DNA from: Acidimicrobiaceae bacterium
Lineage (GTDB): Bacteria > Actinomycetota > Acidimicrobiia > Acidimicrobiales > RAAP-2
NCBI GenBank assembly: GCA_947372925.1
Contig: CANBVQ010000006.1
Location: 1-62,308, forward strand
Length of the DNA stretch: 62,308 bases
Direction of reading: 5' to 3'
Each line of letters begins with the position of its first letter. Position 1 is the first letter of the stretch. Below the pieces are notes generated by a model. It did no database searches. It saw only the letters and a program-made list of their open reading frames with translations, and was not told the DNA's origin. Shown piece after piece: positions 30,752 through 41,200 of this stretch. Both the position numbers and the translations under genes were made by a program.

Positions 30752-31870
30752 CTACAGCAAAGTGCTGATATCAATCGACGGTAGACCGTGCGCATCGGCC
30801 ACTGACCCGTACGTGATCTCACCGTTCACCACATTGACACCTTCGCGTAACGCGGCATCGCGGCGAACGGCGTCTCGCCATCCGTGTCGAGCCAAGTTCA
30901 TGACGTAGGGCATCGTGGCATTCGAGAGGGCGTGTGTCGACGTGTGCGGAACGCCACCGGGCATGTTGGCCACACAGTAAAAGATGCAACCGTTGTGCTC
31001 AAAGACTGGATCGGAGTGCGTCGTAGGACGGGTCGCTTCGAAACAGCCGCCCTGGTCGACCGAGATGTCCACTAGTACTGAACCGGGGCGCATACGGCTA
31101 ACCAGATCGTTGGGTACCAACTTCGGGGCCTTGGCTCCGACGACGAGCACGGCGCCAATAACGATGTCGGCGAGGAGGCAGGCCTCTTCGATGGCGTGCG
31201 CCGAGGAGGCCACGGTTTCAACATCGCCACGGAAGTGATGATCGACTTGACGGAGTCGTTCCAAGTTCTTGTCGAAGATGTGTACGTTGGCGTGCATACC
31301 CACCGCCAATGTGGCTGCGGCCATTCCGGCCACACCGGCGCCCAGAACCACAACATTGGCCGCCGCTACACCCGGCACGCCAGCAATCAACATGCCTCGG
31401 CCACCACCGGCGCGCATGAGGTGATGTGCTCCCATAAAGGGGGCCATGCGACCGGCGACTTCGCTCATAGGCGTCAAGAGTGGCAGGGAGTTGTCCGGCA
31501 TGCGCACCGTCTCGTAGGCGATCGCCACATTGCCCGCATCGACGAGAGCATCAGTACACGAACGGCTCGCTGCGAGGTGGAGATACGTGAAGAGGACCTG
31601 ATTCTCGCGGGCCTTCAAGCGATGAAACTCGGGCTCCACGGGCTCTTTGACCTTCAGAACAAGGTCGGCCTCGGCCCAGATGTCATCAGCGTTATCGAGG
31701 AGCTCGGCCCCCGTCGCGACGTAGTCGGCGTCGCGGATGGATGAGCCCAAACCCGCTCCACGCTCGATGAGTACGCGGTGGCCCTCGCCTACAAGCTCAC
31801 GCACACCAGCTGGAGTCATCGCAACGCGATACTCGTCAGTTTTTACTTCGCTTGGAACTCCGATGATCAT
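30752..31870 (-). CDS. ald: Alanine dehydrogenase
   Basis: 372 aa, standard length. It interconverts L-alanine and pyruvate plus ammonia with NAD. Family features: N-terminal MIIGVPSEVKTDEYRVAMTPAGV, active-site Lys/His region (KVKEP...LFTYLHLAA), NAD-binding VLGAGVAGMAAA and the C-terminal GGCFEATRPTTHSDP. It could recycle alanine made by the pyruvate-dependent aminotransferase encoded at 34.1 kb (inference). GAGG lies about 12 nt before the ATG. Confidence 0.96.
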   Translation of the reverse strand: MIIGVPSEVKTDEYRVAMTPAGVRELVGEGHRVLIERGAGLGSSIRDADYVATGAELLDNADDIWAEADLVLKVKEPVEPEFHRLKARENQVLFTYLHLAASRSCTDALVDAGNVAIAYETVRMPDNSLPLLTPMSEVAGRMAPFMGAHHLMRAGGGRGMLIAGVPGVAAANVVVLGAGVAGMAAATLAVGMHANVHIFDKNLERLRQVDHHFRGDVETVASSAHAIEEACLLADIVIGAVLVVGAKAPKLVPNDLVSRMRPGSVLVDISVDQGGCFEATRPTTHSDPVFEHNGCIFYCVANMPGGVPHTSTHALSNATMPYVMNLARHGWRDAVRRDAALREGVNVVNGEITYGSVADAHGLPSIDISTLL

Positions 31871-31937
31871 CGTTGATCAGTCCTCTAACTCAGCACTGCG
31901 AACCCGTTGCGTGAATTTCACCAACGAGTGGAACTAC

Positions 31938-33365
31938 TTAAAAATCGAGATTGTGCATCACGTGCTTGATACGGGTGTAGTCCTCGAAGCCATACACCGA
32001 CAGGTCCTTGCCGTAACCCGAGTTCTTAAATCCACCGTGAGGCATTTCCGCCACGATTGGAATGTGGGTGTTGATCCAGACACAGCCAAAGTCGAGGTCG
32101 CGAGCAAAGCGCATCGCCCGGCCGTGGTCGCGCGTCCAGACTGAACTGGCGAGTCCGTAGTCGACGCCGTTAGCCCACGCCAACGCTTCGCTCTCATCGC
32201 TGAACTGCTGCACGGTGATGACGGGTCCGAAAATTTCGCTCTGCACCATTTCGTCCTGCTGGGTCAGATCGGCTACGACGGTTGGAGCGATGAAGTACCC
32301 GGCGTCACCGACCGTGGCGCCACCGGCCGCAAAGGTCGCGTGGCTGGGCTTGCGAGAGAAGAAGCCCTTGACTCGCTCGAACTGATTGACGTTATTAACC
32401 GGACCGAAGAGGGCATCTTCGTTATCGGGGTTACCAATCACGGTGTTCTTGGTGGCTTCAACGAGCGCGTCGAGGAAGTCGCCGTGCACCTTGGGGCCCA
32501 CGAGCACACGAGTAGCCGCCGTGCAGTCTTGACCAGCGTTGAAGAATCCGGCCATGGCGATACCTTCGGCCGCTGCCTCAATATCGACATCGTCAAAGAC
32601 GACGACTGGGGCCTTGCCACCGAGCTCGAGGTGGACCCGCTTCAAAGTCTTGGAGGCGCTCGAGGCCACTTCCATTCCGGCGCGGACCGATCCCGTTACC
32701 GAGACCATGGCGGGGATGGAGTGCTCCACCAGAGCACGACCAGTGTCACGGTCACCGCAGACGACGTTGAAGACACCGGGAGGAAGGATCTCTCCCATGA
32801 TCTCGGCCATGAACAGGGTTGAGGCTGGCGTGGTGTCCGAGGGCTTTAAGACCATGGTGTTACCGGCGGCGAGGGCGGGTGCCCACTTCCATACCGCCAT
32901 CATCATGGGGTAGTTCCACGGTGTCACGGCACCACAGACACCGATCGGCTCACGGCGCACGTAGCTGGTGTGACCCTCCATGTACTCCGCGGCGCCGCGG
33001 CCTTCCAGCACGCGAGCGGCACCGGCGAAGAAACGAATCTGGTCGACCATCGGCGGCACTTCTTCGCTCATCGTGACAGCGATGACCTTGCCGCAGTTCT
33101 CCGACTCAATGGCAACGATTTCTTCGGCGCGAGCTTCAATGGCGTCAGCAATCTTTAAGAGATATCCCGAGCGCTCGCTTGGCGTAGTGCGGCGCCACGA
33201 CTCAAAGGCGCGGGCTGCCGACTGGACTGCGGCGTCGATATCGGCACCGTTAGAGATCGGCATCTCGGCGAAAGGCTGACCCGTCACTGGACTCAGCAGT
33301 TCGACGTACTTCCCCGATGTGGGTGCGACGTACTCGCCGCCGATGTAGTTGGCCAATCGACGCAT
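31938..33365 (-). CDS. Gamma-aminobutyraldehyde dehydrogenase-like aldehyde dehydrogenase
   Basis: 475 aa. Catalytic Glu247 (HLELGGKAP) and Cys281 ([11 protein letters not shown]); [23 protein letters not shown] and KPSDTTP are typical. The [12 protein letters not shown] context and length match PatD/YdcW-type aminobutyraldehyde dehydrogenases. Divergent from an Lrp regulator-aminotransferase-FAD oxidase operon, suggesting oxidation of 4-aminobutanal to GABA in putrescine breakdown. AAGGAG precedes the ATG. Two inverted repeats lie in its upstream region. Betaine-aldehyde dehydrogenase activity is an alternative. Confidence 0.87.
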   Translation of the reverse strand: MRRLANYIGGEYVAPTSGKYVELLSPVTGQPFAEMPISNGADIDAAVQSAARAFESWRRTTPSERSGYLLKIADAIEARAEEIVAIESENCGKVIAVTMSEEVPPMVDQIRFFAGAARVLEGRGAAEYMEGHTSYVRREPIGVCGAVTPWNYPMMMAVWKWAPALAAGNTMVLKPSDTTPASTLFMAEIMGEILPPGVFNVVCGDRDTGRALVEHSIPAMVSVTGSVRAGMEVASSASKTLKRVHLELGGKAPVVVFDDVDIEAAAEGIAMAGFFNAGQDCTAATRVLVGPKVHGDFLDALVEATKNTVIGNPDNEDALFGPVNNVNQFERVKGFFSRKPSHATFAAGGATVGDAGYFIAPTVVADLTQQDEMVQSEIFGPVITVQQFSDESEALAWANGVDYGLASSVWTRDHGRAMRFARDLDFGCVWINTHIPIVAEMPHGGFKNSGYGKDLSVYGFEDYTRIKHVMHNLDF

Positions 33366-33379
33366 ACTGACTCCTTCGG

Positions 33380-33395
33380 GTTACCTTGGGGTAAC
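33380..33395. promoter_or_regulatory. Inverted repeat near the aldehyde dehydrogenase start
   Basis: GTTACC-TTGG-GGTAAC, perfect 6-bp arms, 15 nt from the ATG of the minus-strand gene. Possible operator or 5' hairpin. Confidence 0.4.
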
Positions 33396-33410
33396 GCTAC
33401 CTCGCCTACT

Positions 33411-33437
33411 TTGCCAGATATTTCAGGGGTCTGGCAA
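33411..33437. promoter_or_regulatory. Candidate Lrp-type operator between divergent genes
   Basis: Perfect 8-bp inverted repeat TTGCCAGA...TCTGGCAA with an 11-bp AT-rich centre, between the aldehyde dehydrogenase and the Lrp/AsnC gene. Its symmetry and position fit a site for the adjacent regulator. The rest of the 33366-33561 gap holds only the promoters. Confidence 0.55.
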
Positions 33438-33561
33438 CTCATTTACGAAGAATTTCGATGTAATTACCCCCATGAGCGACTAATTGCGTGGTGATATGGG
33501 CTACAGTGACGATATCCGTAGCCACGGAGTCGGAGACGACTACCGAGCAAAGGTTCAAATA

Positions 33562-34083
33562 ATGCCAGGACAAACTGCAGAAAAAGGATCTAAGAAGATC
33601 CAAAAGAGGTCAGAGGTCGAGATTGTCTCGACCTCAACTGTCCTCGACTCTGTCGACCGGCGCATTGTCGAACTACTTCAGCGCGATGGTCGCCGTCCTT
33701 ACGGGGCGATCGCCAACGACGTCGGTCTTTCGGAGGCCGCTGTTCGTCGGCGCGTGCAACGTCTTCGTGACTCGGGTGTGATGCAGATCGTGGCCATCAC
33801 CGATCCACTGCAACTTGGTTACGGCCGAGAAGCACTGATCGGCGTACGCGTCCAAGGTGACGTTCGTACAGTGGCCGACAAGATCGCATCGATTGAGGAA
33901 GCCAACTACGTCGTTATGACGGCCGGGAGCTTCGACATCATTGCCGAAGTTATTGCCGTTGATGACAACGCCTTAGTCCACCTGCTGAATGACTCCATTC
34001 GGAGTATTCCAGGCGTGACCGAAGTTGAGACCTTTCTCTACTTGAAGTTGGCAAAGCAAACCTACGCTTGGGGAACCAAATGA
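33562..34083 (+). CDS. Lrp/AsnC-family transcriptional regulator
   Basis: 173 aa from ATG 33562 (AAAGG upstream); the frame opens further upstream with a TTG at 33484 that lacks support. N-terminal HTH: LDSVDRRIVELLQRDGRRPYGAIANDVGLSEAAVRRRVQRL, then the RAM ligand-binding domain (ALIGVRVQGDV...SFDIIAEVIAVD). The N-terminal 30 residues are basic and Ser/Lys-rich. It overlaps the aminotransferase start by 4 nt (ATGA), so it very likely regulates this locus in response to an amine or amino acid. Confidence 0.92.
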   Translation: MPGQTAEKGSKKIQKRSEVEIVSTSTVLDSVDRRIVELLQRDGRRPYGAIANDVGLSEAAVRRRVQRLRDSGVMQIVAITDPLQLGYGREALIGVRVQGDVRTVADKIASIEEANYVVMTAGSFDIIAEVIAVDDNALVHLLNDSIRSIPGVTEVETFLYLKLAKQTYAWGTK

Positions 34084-35498
34084 CATTGCACGAAATCATC
34101 AGCGACGGTATGACCGTTGCCAATCCCGAACACGAGAGCCATACGCTCTCCGAGCGGGCTCGCCGGCATCTCTGGATGCACTTTTCTCGGCTGGGTTCGT
34201 ATTCGGAAACCTCAGACATCCCCGTCATGGTGCGAGGAGAAGGTGCGTACATCTACGACGCACGAGGAAACCGTTACCTGGACGGCATCTCAGGACTCTT
34301 TACTTCTTCACTCGGACACGGCCGTCGCGATATCGCCGCCGTAGCCGCTCAGCAGATGAGCGAGCTCGAGTACTTCCCGATTTGGACTTACGCCCACCCC
34401 CGCGCCATTGAACTGGCCGAGAAGCTGGCTTCGTTGGCCCCCGGCGATCTCAATCGCGTCTTTTTCACCAGTGGTGGAGGCGAAGGCGTGGAGTCGGCCT
34501 GGAAGCTGGCCCGCCAGTACCACCGCCTCCGTGGCGAGTCCGACCGTTACAAGGTGATCAGTCGCGACATCGCGTACCACGGCACCACCATGGGAGCTTT
34601 GACCATTACGTCGGTGCAGTCGTACCGCACCCCGTTTGAACCGCTGGTTCCCGGCGCCATCAAGATTCCCAACACCAACACCTACCGCTCGCCGATGTAC
34701 CAAGCGAACCCGGCCGCGTTTGGTGAATGGAACGCTTCGCAGATTGAAGAGGCCATCTTGCGAGAGGGACCCGACACCGTCGCGGCCGTCTTCCTCGAGC
34801 CCGTTCAAAACGCCGGTGGCTGTCTCACGCCTCCCCCGGGTTACTTCCAGAAGGTTCGCGAGATCTGTGACCGCTACGGCGTGTTGCTCGTCTCCGACGA
34901 AGTCATCTGCGCCTACGGTCGCCTCGGCACCTGGTTCGGTGGACAGAAGTACGACTTCGTTCCCGACATCATGGTGACGGCCAAGGGTCTGACTGCCGGT
35001 TACGCCCCGCTAGGCGCCATGATCGTCTCGGACCGAATTGCCGAGCCTTTCCTGCACGGAGACGAGTCATTCCTGCACGGCTTCACCTGGGCCGGACACC
35101 CCACCTCCTCCGCCGTTGCGCTCAAGGTGATTGACATCATTGAAACCGAGCACGTCCTCGAAAACGTCACCAGCAACCAGGACTACTTCCGCGACGCTCT
35201 CGAGACACTGCGCGACATCCCAATCGTCGGCGACGTTCGAGGCACCGGATACTTCTACGGCGTGGAGCTCGTGAAGGACCAGGGCACCAAGGAGACCTTC
35301 GAAGGTGACGAGGCCGAGCACTTACTGCGCGGCCACCTCTCCCCCGAACTCTTCCGCCGTGGCCTGATCTGTCGCTCCGACGACCGTGGCGACCCCGTCG
35401 TTCAGTTCGCCCCACCACTTATCGTGGGTCGTTCGGAGATCGACTGGATGGTCGGCACACTGCGCGAAGTTCTCGAAGACTCTCTCCACCTCCTGTAG
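34080..35498 (+). CDS. Class III aminotransferase, putrescine/diamine:pyruvate type
   Basis: 472 aa from the ATG that overlaps the Lrp stop (ATGA). PLP enzyme: Schiff-base Lys302 in MVTAKGLTAGYAPLGAM, Asp in LLVSDEVICAYGR, phosphate-binding TSGGGEGVESAWKLARQY. The RDIAYHGTTMGALT and LTPPPGYFQKVREICDRYGV segments match omega-aminotransferases of the SpuC/putrescine-pyruvate group. It probably converts putrescine or a related amine to the aldehyde handled by the divergent dehydrogenase. Followed after 2 nt by an FAD oxidase gene. Confidence 0.9.
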   Translation: MTLHEIISDGMTVANPEHESHTLSERARRHLWMHFSRLGSYSETSDIPVMVRGEGAYIYDARGNRYLDGISGLFTSSLGHGRRDIAAVAAQQMSELEYFPIWTYAHPRAIELAEKLASLAPGDLNRVFFTSGGGEGVESAWKLARQYHRLRGESDRYKVISRDIAYHGTTMGALTITSVQSYRTPFEPLVPGAIKIPNTNTYRSPMYQANPAAFGEWNASQIEEAILREGPDTVAAVFLEPVQNAGGCLTPPPGYFQKVREICDRYGVLLVSDEVICAYGRLGTWFGGQKYDFVPDIMVTAKGLTAGYAPLGAMIVSDRIAEPFLHGDESFLHGFTWAGHPTSSAVALKVIDIIETEHVLENVTSNQDYFRDALETLRDIPIVGDVRGTGYFYGVELVKDQGTKETFEGDEAEHLLRGHLSPELFRRGLICRSDDRGDPVVQFAPPLIVGRSEIDWMVGTLREVLEDSLHLL

Positions 35499-35500
35499 TC

Positions 35501-36901
35501 ATGCTCACACCACCGCGTTCAATGTGGTGGGAAACGCTCGATAGCCCCGTCACACCACGGCCGGAGTTGCGAGAGAGCCTTGACGTCGATGTAGTTATCG
35601 TCGGCGGTGGCTTCACGGGACTGTGGACAGCACGAGAGTTGCTCGAGCGAGACCCGGCGCTTCGCATCGCCGTCGTCGAGCAGTCCGTCTGCGGCTTTGG
35701 GGCTTCAGGTCGTAATGGTGGCTGGGCTTCAGCCCTCTTCCCCGTAAGCGACTGGACTCTCGCTAAGCGATTTGGCGAAGACTCAGTTACGCCCCTGCAC
35801 CACGCACTTAATCGGGCCGTGACCACCCTGGGGGAAGCATTACGTCACGATGGCATCGACGGTCACTTTCGACATGGTGGCACGTTGACCTTCGCTCGAA
35901 GTGAGATACAGGCCGAGCGACTGCGGCACCAGGTCACCCAGAACAGTGAGCGGGGATTTAGTGCCGAACTGACGTGGCTCTCGAGTGACGAAGCTCGGCA
36001 ACGGGCCGACCTGCCCGGGCTGCATGGCGCCACATTCGCTCCTAACTGTGCCCGCATCAACCCCGCTCGGGTGGTGAGAGGTCTCGCCGACCGCCTTGTA
36101 GAGCGAGGGGTAGCCGTCTACGAGAACACCACGGTGACTTCCATCGAAGCGGCCACGCCAACTCGACGGGCGCGCATTGTTTCGCGCGGTGGAACTATCT
36201 CGGCGAACTACGTTGTTCGAGCAACCGAGGCCTTCAGCGTGAAGCTCCCGGGCTTGCGTCGCAGCGTGGCGCCGATCTACTCACTCATGATTGCGACCGA
36301 ACCTCTTCCGTCGTCGTTCTGGGATGCCACTGGTTTTCGAGAATACGAAACCTTCGCCGATGATCGACACATGATTATTTACGGCCAGCGGACCGAAGAC
36401 AATCGCATCGCCTTCGGTGGTCGGGGTGCGCCGTACCACTTCGGCTCTTCCATCAAGCCGGGTTACGACTACGACGACAAGGTCTTCCAATTACTCGAAG
36501 GAACATTGCGAGACCTGTTCCCCAACCTGCCGGGCGAGATTTCCCACCGCTGGGGCGGACCGCTCGCGATGCCTCGCGACATGATGCCCTCAGTCAACGT
36601 TGATCAGGCCACCGGGCTGGCGTCCGCGGGTGGCTACACCGGTGACGGTGTGGTCCTGGCCTACGTGGCGGGCCAGGCGTTGGCCGACCTCATTACGCAA
36701 CCCGACGCCACCACCGAACTCACGTCGTTGCCGTTCGTCCATCACCAGTCGAAGCGGTGGCCCGTTGAGCCGGCGCGGTGGCTCGGTATTAATACCGGAC
36801 TGGCCCTGGCTAAGCGTTCCGATCACGTCGAAGAACACCAAGGGAAAACAAGTCGAGCATCGACACTCTTAGAGCAGCTCTTGGAGTCCTTCCCACCGTG
36901 A
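35501..36901 (+). CDS. FAD-dependent amine oxidase/dehydrogenase, DAO family (PuuB-like)
   Basis: 466 aa. N-terminal dinucleotide motif VVIVGGGFTGLWTA (31-44), then EQSVCGFGASGRNGGW, typical of gamma-glutamylputrescine oxidase and related DAO-fold enzymes; a C-terminal GGYTGDGVVLAYVAGQALADL FAD motif. It starts 2 nt after the aminotransferase stop. The likely substrate is a modified diamine or secondary amine. No gamma-glutamylputrescine synthetase is in the window, so a complete Puu pathway cannot be claimed. Confidence 0.88.
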   Translation: MLTPPRSMWWETLDSPVTPRPELRESLDVDVVIVGGGFTGLWTARELLERDPALRIAVVEQSVCGFGASGRNGGWASALFPVSDWTLAKRFGEDSVTPLHHALNRAVTTLGEALRHDGIDGHFRHGGTLTFARSEIQAERLRHQVTQNSERGFSAELTWLSSDEARQRADLPGLHGATFAPNCARINPARVVRGLADRLVERGVAVYENTTVTSIEAATPTRRARIVSRGGTISANYVVRATEAFSVKLPGLRRSVAPIYSLMIATEPLPSSFWDATGFREYETFADDRHMIIYGQRTEDNRIAFGGRGAPYHFGSSIKPGYDYDDKVFQLLEGTLRDLFPNLPGEISHRWGGPLAMPRDMMPSVNVDQATGLASAGGYTGDGVVLAYVAGQALADLITQPDATTELTSLPFVHHQSKRWPVEPARWLGINTGLALAKRSDHVEEHQGKTSRASTLLEQLLESFPP

Positions 36902-36915
36902 GGTGGATCTCTCGC

Positions 36916-37710
36916 CTAGAGGTTGAGGGTGTTGATTCCCAACCCTGACAAGTTGCCGCCGGACATCAGGCCATTCAACAACTGCATCAAGGTGTCGTTG
37001 TTACCGGCTATTTGCTGCAGCGAATTCGAGGTCAATGGCTTCACGGACGATGGCTTCGGCGTGGCAATTACGACGGGTTGGTTGTAGGAATCCATGGTGA
37101 GTGCGATCGTCATGTCTTGCTTGGCCGCCTGAATCGTCACGGTCAGGCCAATAATCTGACCCTCGCTGGCGGTTCGAAAAACGAGCGTGACGTCGCCTGA
37201 TGTCGGGAGCCCCAGAGACTTTGCCTTCACGTGATACGTACGTACGGTGATGTCACCGTCGGTGGTGATTTCAACGGGACCCAACTGCTTAGGCATGAGA
37301 TCAAATTCGGGCTTCGCCATGGTGAGGGCCAAACCGGTGAGATCCAGGTTGGTGTTCAGTGGTGCGGCCAACCATTCAGCCTGAGCCGCAGATTGGAAGG
37401 CACCGGCACCGAGGTAGAGCTTGTCGTTGACTTCTCGAATGTGGATTCGTGCCATTACCAAGATGAAGGGAACATCGATTTCGCCGTCGACCCGATTCTT
37501 CACCATGTCGACGTTCATGTGACCGGTGATAGCGACGCCATCGGAATTCGCAATTGAAAAAGACATGGCGGCCGTCTTGGGGACCTTGCCATTGAGCGCG
37601 TACGGCGAGGCATTGGCATTGGTGTCAGTGGCGGCCATCACGATGCCCGTAGTCGTACCTACAAGGGCGAGAACAGCGACGATGGTGGCGAGAAGACGGT
37701 GGCGGGACAT
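36916..37710 (-). CDS. Secreted/anchored protein, LppX/LprG-like fold possible, function unknown
   Basis: 264 aa with an N-terminal signal sequence (hydrophobic about residues 6-26, likely cleavage after VMA). No lipobox cysteine. The mature part contains alternating polar/hydrophobic strands (MSFSIANSDGVAITGHMNVDM...), reminiscent of LolA/LppX-type lipid-carrier folds, but this is only a structural guess. The C-terminus is Asn/Gly/Leu-rich. TATGGT lies 6 nt before the ATG. Divergent from the 146-aa gene with 54 nt between starts. Confidence 0.72.
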   Translation of the reverse strand: MSRHRLLATIVAVLALVGTTTGIVMAATDTNANASPYALNGKVPKTAAMSFSIANSDGVAITGHMNVDMVKNRVDGEIDVPFILVMARIHIREVNDKLYLGAGAFQSAAQAEWLAAPLNTNLDLTGLALTMAKPEFDLMPKQLGPVEITTDGDITVRTYHVKAKSLGLPTSGDVTLVFRTASEGQIIGLTVTIQAAKQDMTIALTMDSYNQPVVIATPKPSSVKPLTSNSLQQIAGNNDTLMQLLNGLMSGGNLSGLGINTLNL

Positions 37711-37716
37711 GCCTCC

Positions 37717-37722
37717 ACCATA
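37717..37722 (-). promoter_or_regulatory. -10 element of the secreted protein gene (leaderless)
   Basis: TATGGT on the minus strand, 6 nt before ATG 37710. Confidence 0.5.
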
Positions 37723-37752
37723 GAACTAAACGGCGCTTTTGTCAGGTGGAAT

Positions 37753-37758
37753 TAGCCT
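37753..37758 (+). promoter_or_regulatory. -10 element of the 146-aa gene (leaderless)
   Basis: TAGCCT, 6 nt before ATG 37765. Confidence 0.5.
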
Positions 37759-37764
37759 GTTCTC

Positions 37765-38205
37765 ATGGACATCGACCATCGCGCCATTGCCATTGAGACC
37801 TACAACCGCTGCTGGGAACTTCTTGAAATGGAAAGCCCCACCGTCGAACACCACACCGAGCTGCTCACGGCAGCCCTGACTTCTCGCTACCACTGGCTCC
37901 ACGCCGGAGGTCCCCAGGAGAATGTCATCGCCGATTGGATGGTTGCGCGGGCGGCGGGCGTGAGTGGTCTGGGAGATTTGGCCGTCCGCTTTGCGTTACG
38001 AGCCGAAGCGGCGCTCACTAGCGATCTAGCCGAGTGGCTGCGAGCCAGCGTGGCCGAAGGTGTGGCCCGGGCTTACCGCGACGCCGGTGAGGAGGCTGAG
38101 TGTCTCACGTGGATTGGCGTAGCCGCCGATCGCATCGAGGTCATTGCCGACGAGGAAGATCGAGCGCTCATTACCAGCCAGCTCGAAGAAGTCCGATTCT
38201 TCTAA
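37765..38205 (+). CDS. Conserved hypothetical helical protein
   Basis: 146 aa, probably all-helical and cytoplasmic, rich in Ala, Glu and Trp. The pattern of paired helices (AIAIETYNRCWELLEM, ELLTAALTSRYHWLHAG, LAVRFALRAEAAL, WLRASVAEGVARAYRDAGE) looks like a TPR-like array, which may mediate protein contacts. No catalytic motif was recognised. It overlaps the end of the minus-strand dnaE2 by 4 nt (convergent). Confidence 0.78.
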   Translation: MDIDHRAIAIETYNRCWELLEMESPTVEHHTELLTAALTSRYHWLHAGGPQENVIADWMVARAAGVSGLGDLAVRFALRAEAALTSDLAEWLRASVAEGVARAYRDAGEEAECLTWIGVAADRIEVIADEEDRALITSQLEEVRFF

Positions 38206-41200
38206 CGAAAATCGCGAGACGGCGGTGTCGTTACGGCCACGTCAAACAACTCGACCGATTCCGCTTGAAGCGCAATCGCCCCCTGGCCCCGCTGCAGCAC
38301 GCCGCGTATTAGGAGGACGGGCGCAGAGCGTGCCACTGATTCCCACCGAACCCAGGCACCCTTGGAGAAAATCACGTTCACGTGACCACTCTCATCCTCC
38401 AGATTTAAAAAGACCGCCCCGTTGGCCGTTTCGGGGTGCTGACGATGCGTCACGACCCCGCAGACCACAACACGATGCGCCTCGACGCTGGCCAGCGAAC
38501 CAGCCAGCGTGACGTCGAGTTGGTTGAGCTCTTCACGACATAGAGCGATGGCCGTGGCGTCAGGTGTCAGACCGAGGGCCCACATGTCGTCGGACACCCG
38601 TTCCAATTCGCTCGTTGGTCGCAGCAGCGGTGAGGTCGTGCCGGTCACCATGCCGGGTAGGCGGTCCTGGGTGTTCTGGGAGGCCGCGCCGGCCTCCCAG
38701 AGAAGTCCACGGCGCGAACGGCCCAGCGAGTCCAGTGCGCCGGATGCAGCCAGCGCTTCCAGGTGAGACTGACGTAGTTCGGCCCGTCGAGCGAGGTCTT
38801 CCATCGTGACCCAGGGGGTACCGTCAACAATGCGTTGAGCTGCCCCCTCTCGCACGCCCCGCACCGTGGTGAGACCGAGTCGAACTGCCGTGCCCGATTC
38901 GTGATGCTCCAGGGTTGAGGTGGCCCGCGAAGACTGCACGTCAGGTCGCAGGACCGTCACCCCGTGACGCTGGGCATCGGCGACCAAACTCTGGGGCGAC
39001 CAGAACCCCAACGGCTGGGCGTTCAGTAACGAGGCGAGAAAGGCCGCCGGGTAGTGGACCTTGAGCCACGCGGAGCAGTAGACCAGATGGGCGAAAGAGA
39101 CCGAGTGAGACTCGGGGAAGCCAAAATTGGCGAAAGCCGACAGGGCGTCCCAAAGGTGGTCAGCATCAGGACCGACGATGTCGTAGTTGGCCATCCCCGC
39201 GTAGAAGCGCCCCTTCAGTCGCGCCATACGCACCTCTGATCGCTTTGCCGCCATCGCTTGACGCAGCTCGTCGGCCTCGGCCGGCGAGAAGCCCGCCACG
39301 GCCACGGCCATCTCCATGAGCTGCTCTTGAAAGAGCGGCACGCCGAGGGTCCGTTCCAAGATGGGTTCTAAGCGGGGGTGGAGATAGGTCACCGGCTCTT
39401 CGCCTCGACGGCGACGGATATAGGGATTGACGGCCTGGCCCTGAATGGGTCCGGGGCGAATGAGTGCCACTTCAATCACGAGGTCATAAAAACAGCGAGG
39501 CTGAACACGGGGCAAGGTGCCCATCTGCGCTCGAGACTCCACCTGAAAGAGACCGACCGTATCGGCCCGACAGAGCAGGTCGTAGACAATCTCTTCTTGC
39601 GGTAGTTCGCCGAGATCGAGCCGTACTCCCTCGTGCTCCTCAATAAGGTCAACGGCTCGGTGCAGTGCCTCGAGCATGCCTAGCCCGAGCAGGTCAAACT
39701 TCACGAGTCCAGTGGCGGCGCAGTCATCCTTGTCCCACTGCAGTACCGATCGACCCGGCGTTCGACCCCACTCCACGGGACAGACCTCGCTGACGGGGCG
39801 GTCGCAGATCACCATGCCGGCCGAGTGGATACCGAGGTGACGAGGCCTGTTGAGTAGCTCTGTCGCCATCTCTTCAATGTGCGCCCCATCACGCGCTCTT
39901 TCTTCGGGCGTCATCTCGTCAACGGCGGCGTAGCCAAAGGCCCGCGCCACGTCACGCTGGGCCGAGCGTGGTCGATAGGTAATGACATTGGCCACCTGCG
40001 CGGCGTGGTGACGGCCGTAGCGGCGATAAACGTACTGAATCACTTCTTCTCGTCGACCCGACTCGATATCAACGTCAATATCTGGCGGCCCGTCTCGGGA
40101 TGTCGAGAGGAAGCGTTCGAAAAAGAGGTTGAGCCGCACCGCGTCGGCGTTGGTAATGCCGAGGGCAAAACAGGCGGCCGAGTTAGCGGCCGAGCCACGG
40201 CCCTGGCAGTAGATGTTCTCCCGGCGGCAGAACTCCGTGATGTCCCACACAATCAGGAAGTAGCCGGCAAAGCCCAACTGCTTGATCACGGAGAGTTCGT
40301 GATCGATCTGACGCCAGGCCCCGACGACTCGTTCGGCCGTTCGGGGACCGTACCGCCTCGTCGCCCCTTCACTGACGAGCTGTTCGAGGTAACTCTGCTC
40401 ATCGTGGCCGGGCGGCGTTGGAAAGTTTGGTAGCTGCGGTGTAACCAGTCGAAGATCAAAGGCCAACTCTTCGGCAATCTCACCGGCCCGATCGACCACA
40501 CCGGGCCAGCGAGCGAAGCGTCGGCGCTGTTCCTCATCACTGCGAAGACAGGCCGTGGCCGACGATGGCAACCAGCCCTGCATCTCGCGAAGTGACTGGC
40601 GAGCGCGGATGGACGACAGCACCTGGGATCGCCGAAAGGCTGAGGGCGTGGCGTAGTGCACGTTGCCCGTAGCGACCAGTTCGCTTTGCCCTCGTACGGC
40701 CAGCGTGGCGAGAGCATCGTTACGGTAAACATCCAGCGGCTGACCGTGATCCCATAGTTCTACGACGAGCGACTCTCCGAAGTAGTCACGGAGCTGCCGA
40801 TAGCGCCGTTCGGCCGCCTGGGGGCCGTGTGTTTCGAGAGCGTGCGCTAACGGTCCCTTGCGACAACCCGTCAAGATCCGCCAGTGGGCGGCGTGTTGGG
40901 CCAACTCCTCATACTGAAAGAGTGGTGCCCCCTTGTCGCCACGGCGCAAGTGGCCGTCACTCAAGAGCCGTGAGAGGCGGCGGTAACCCTCGGGGGAACG
41001 GGCCAAGACCACGAGGTGCTCGCCCGCGGGGTCGGGCGTGCCGACTCGATCACCGCCGTGTTCGACGGCAATTTCAGTACCGAACATCGTGGGAAGGCCG
41101 GCCGCGCGGGCCGCTTCGGCGAAACGCACGACGCCGTAGAGACCGTGATGATCAGTCAGCGCCAGTCCGTTGAGCTGGAGTCGAGTTGCTTCGACGGCCA

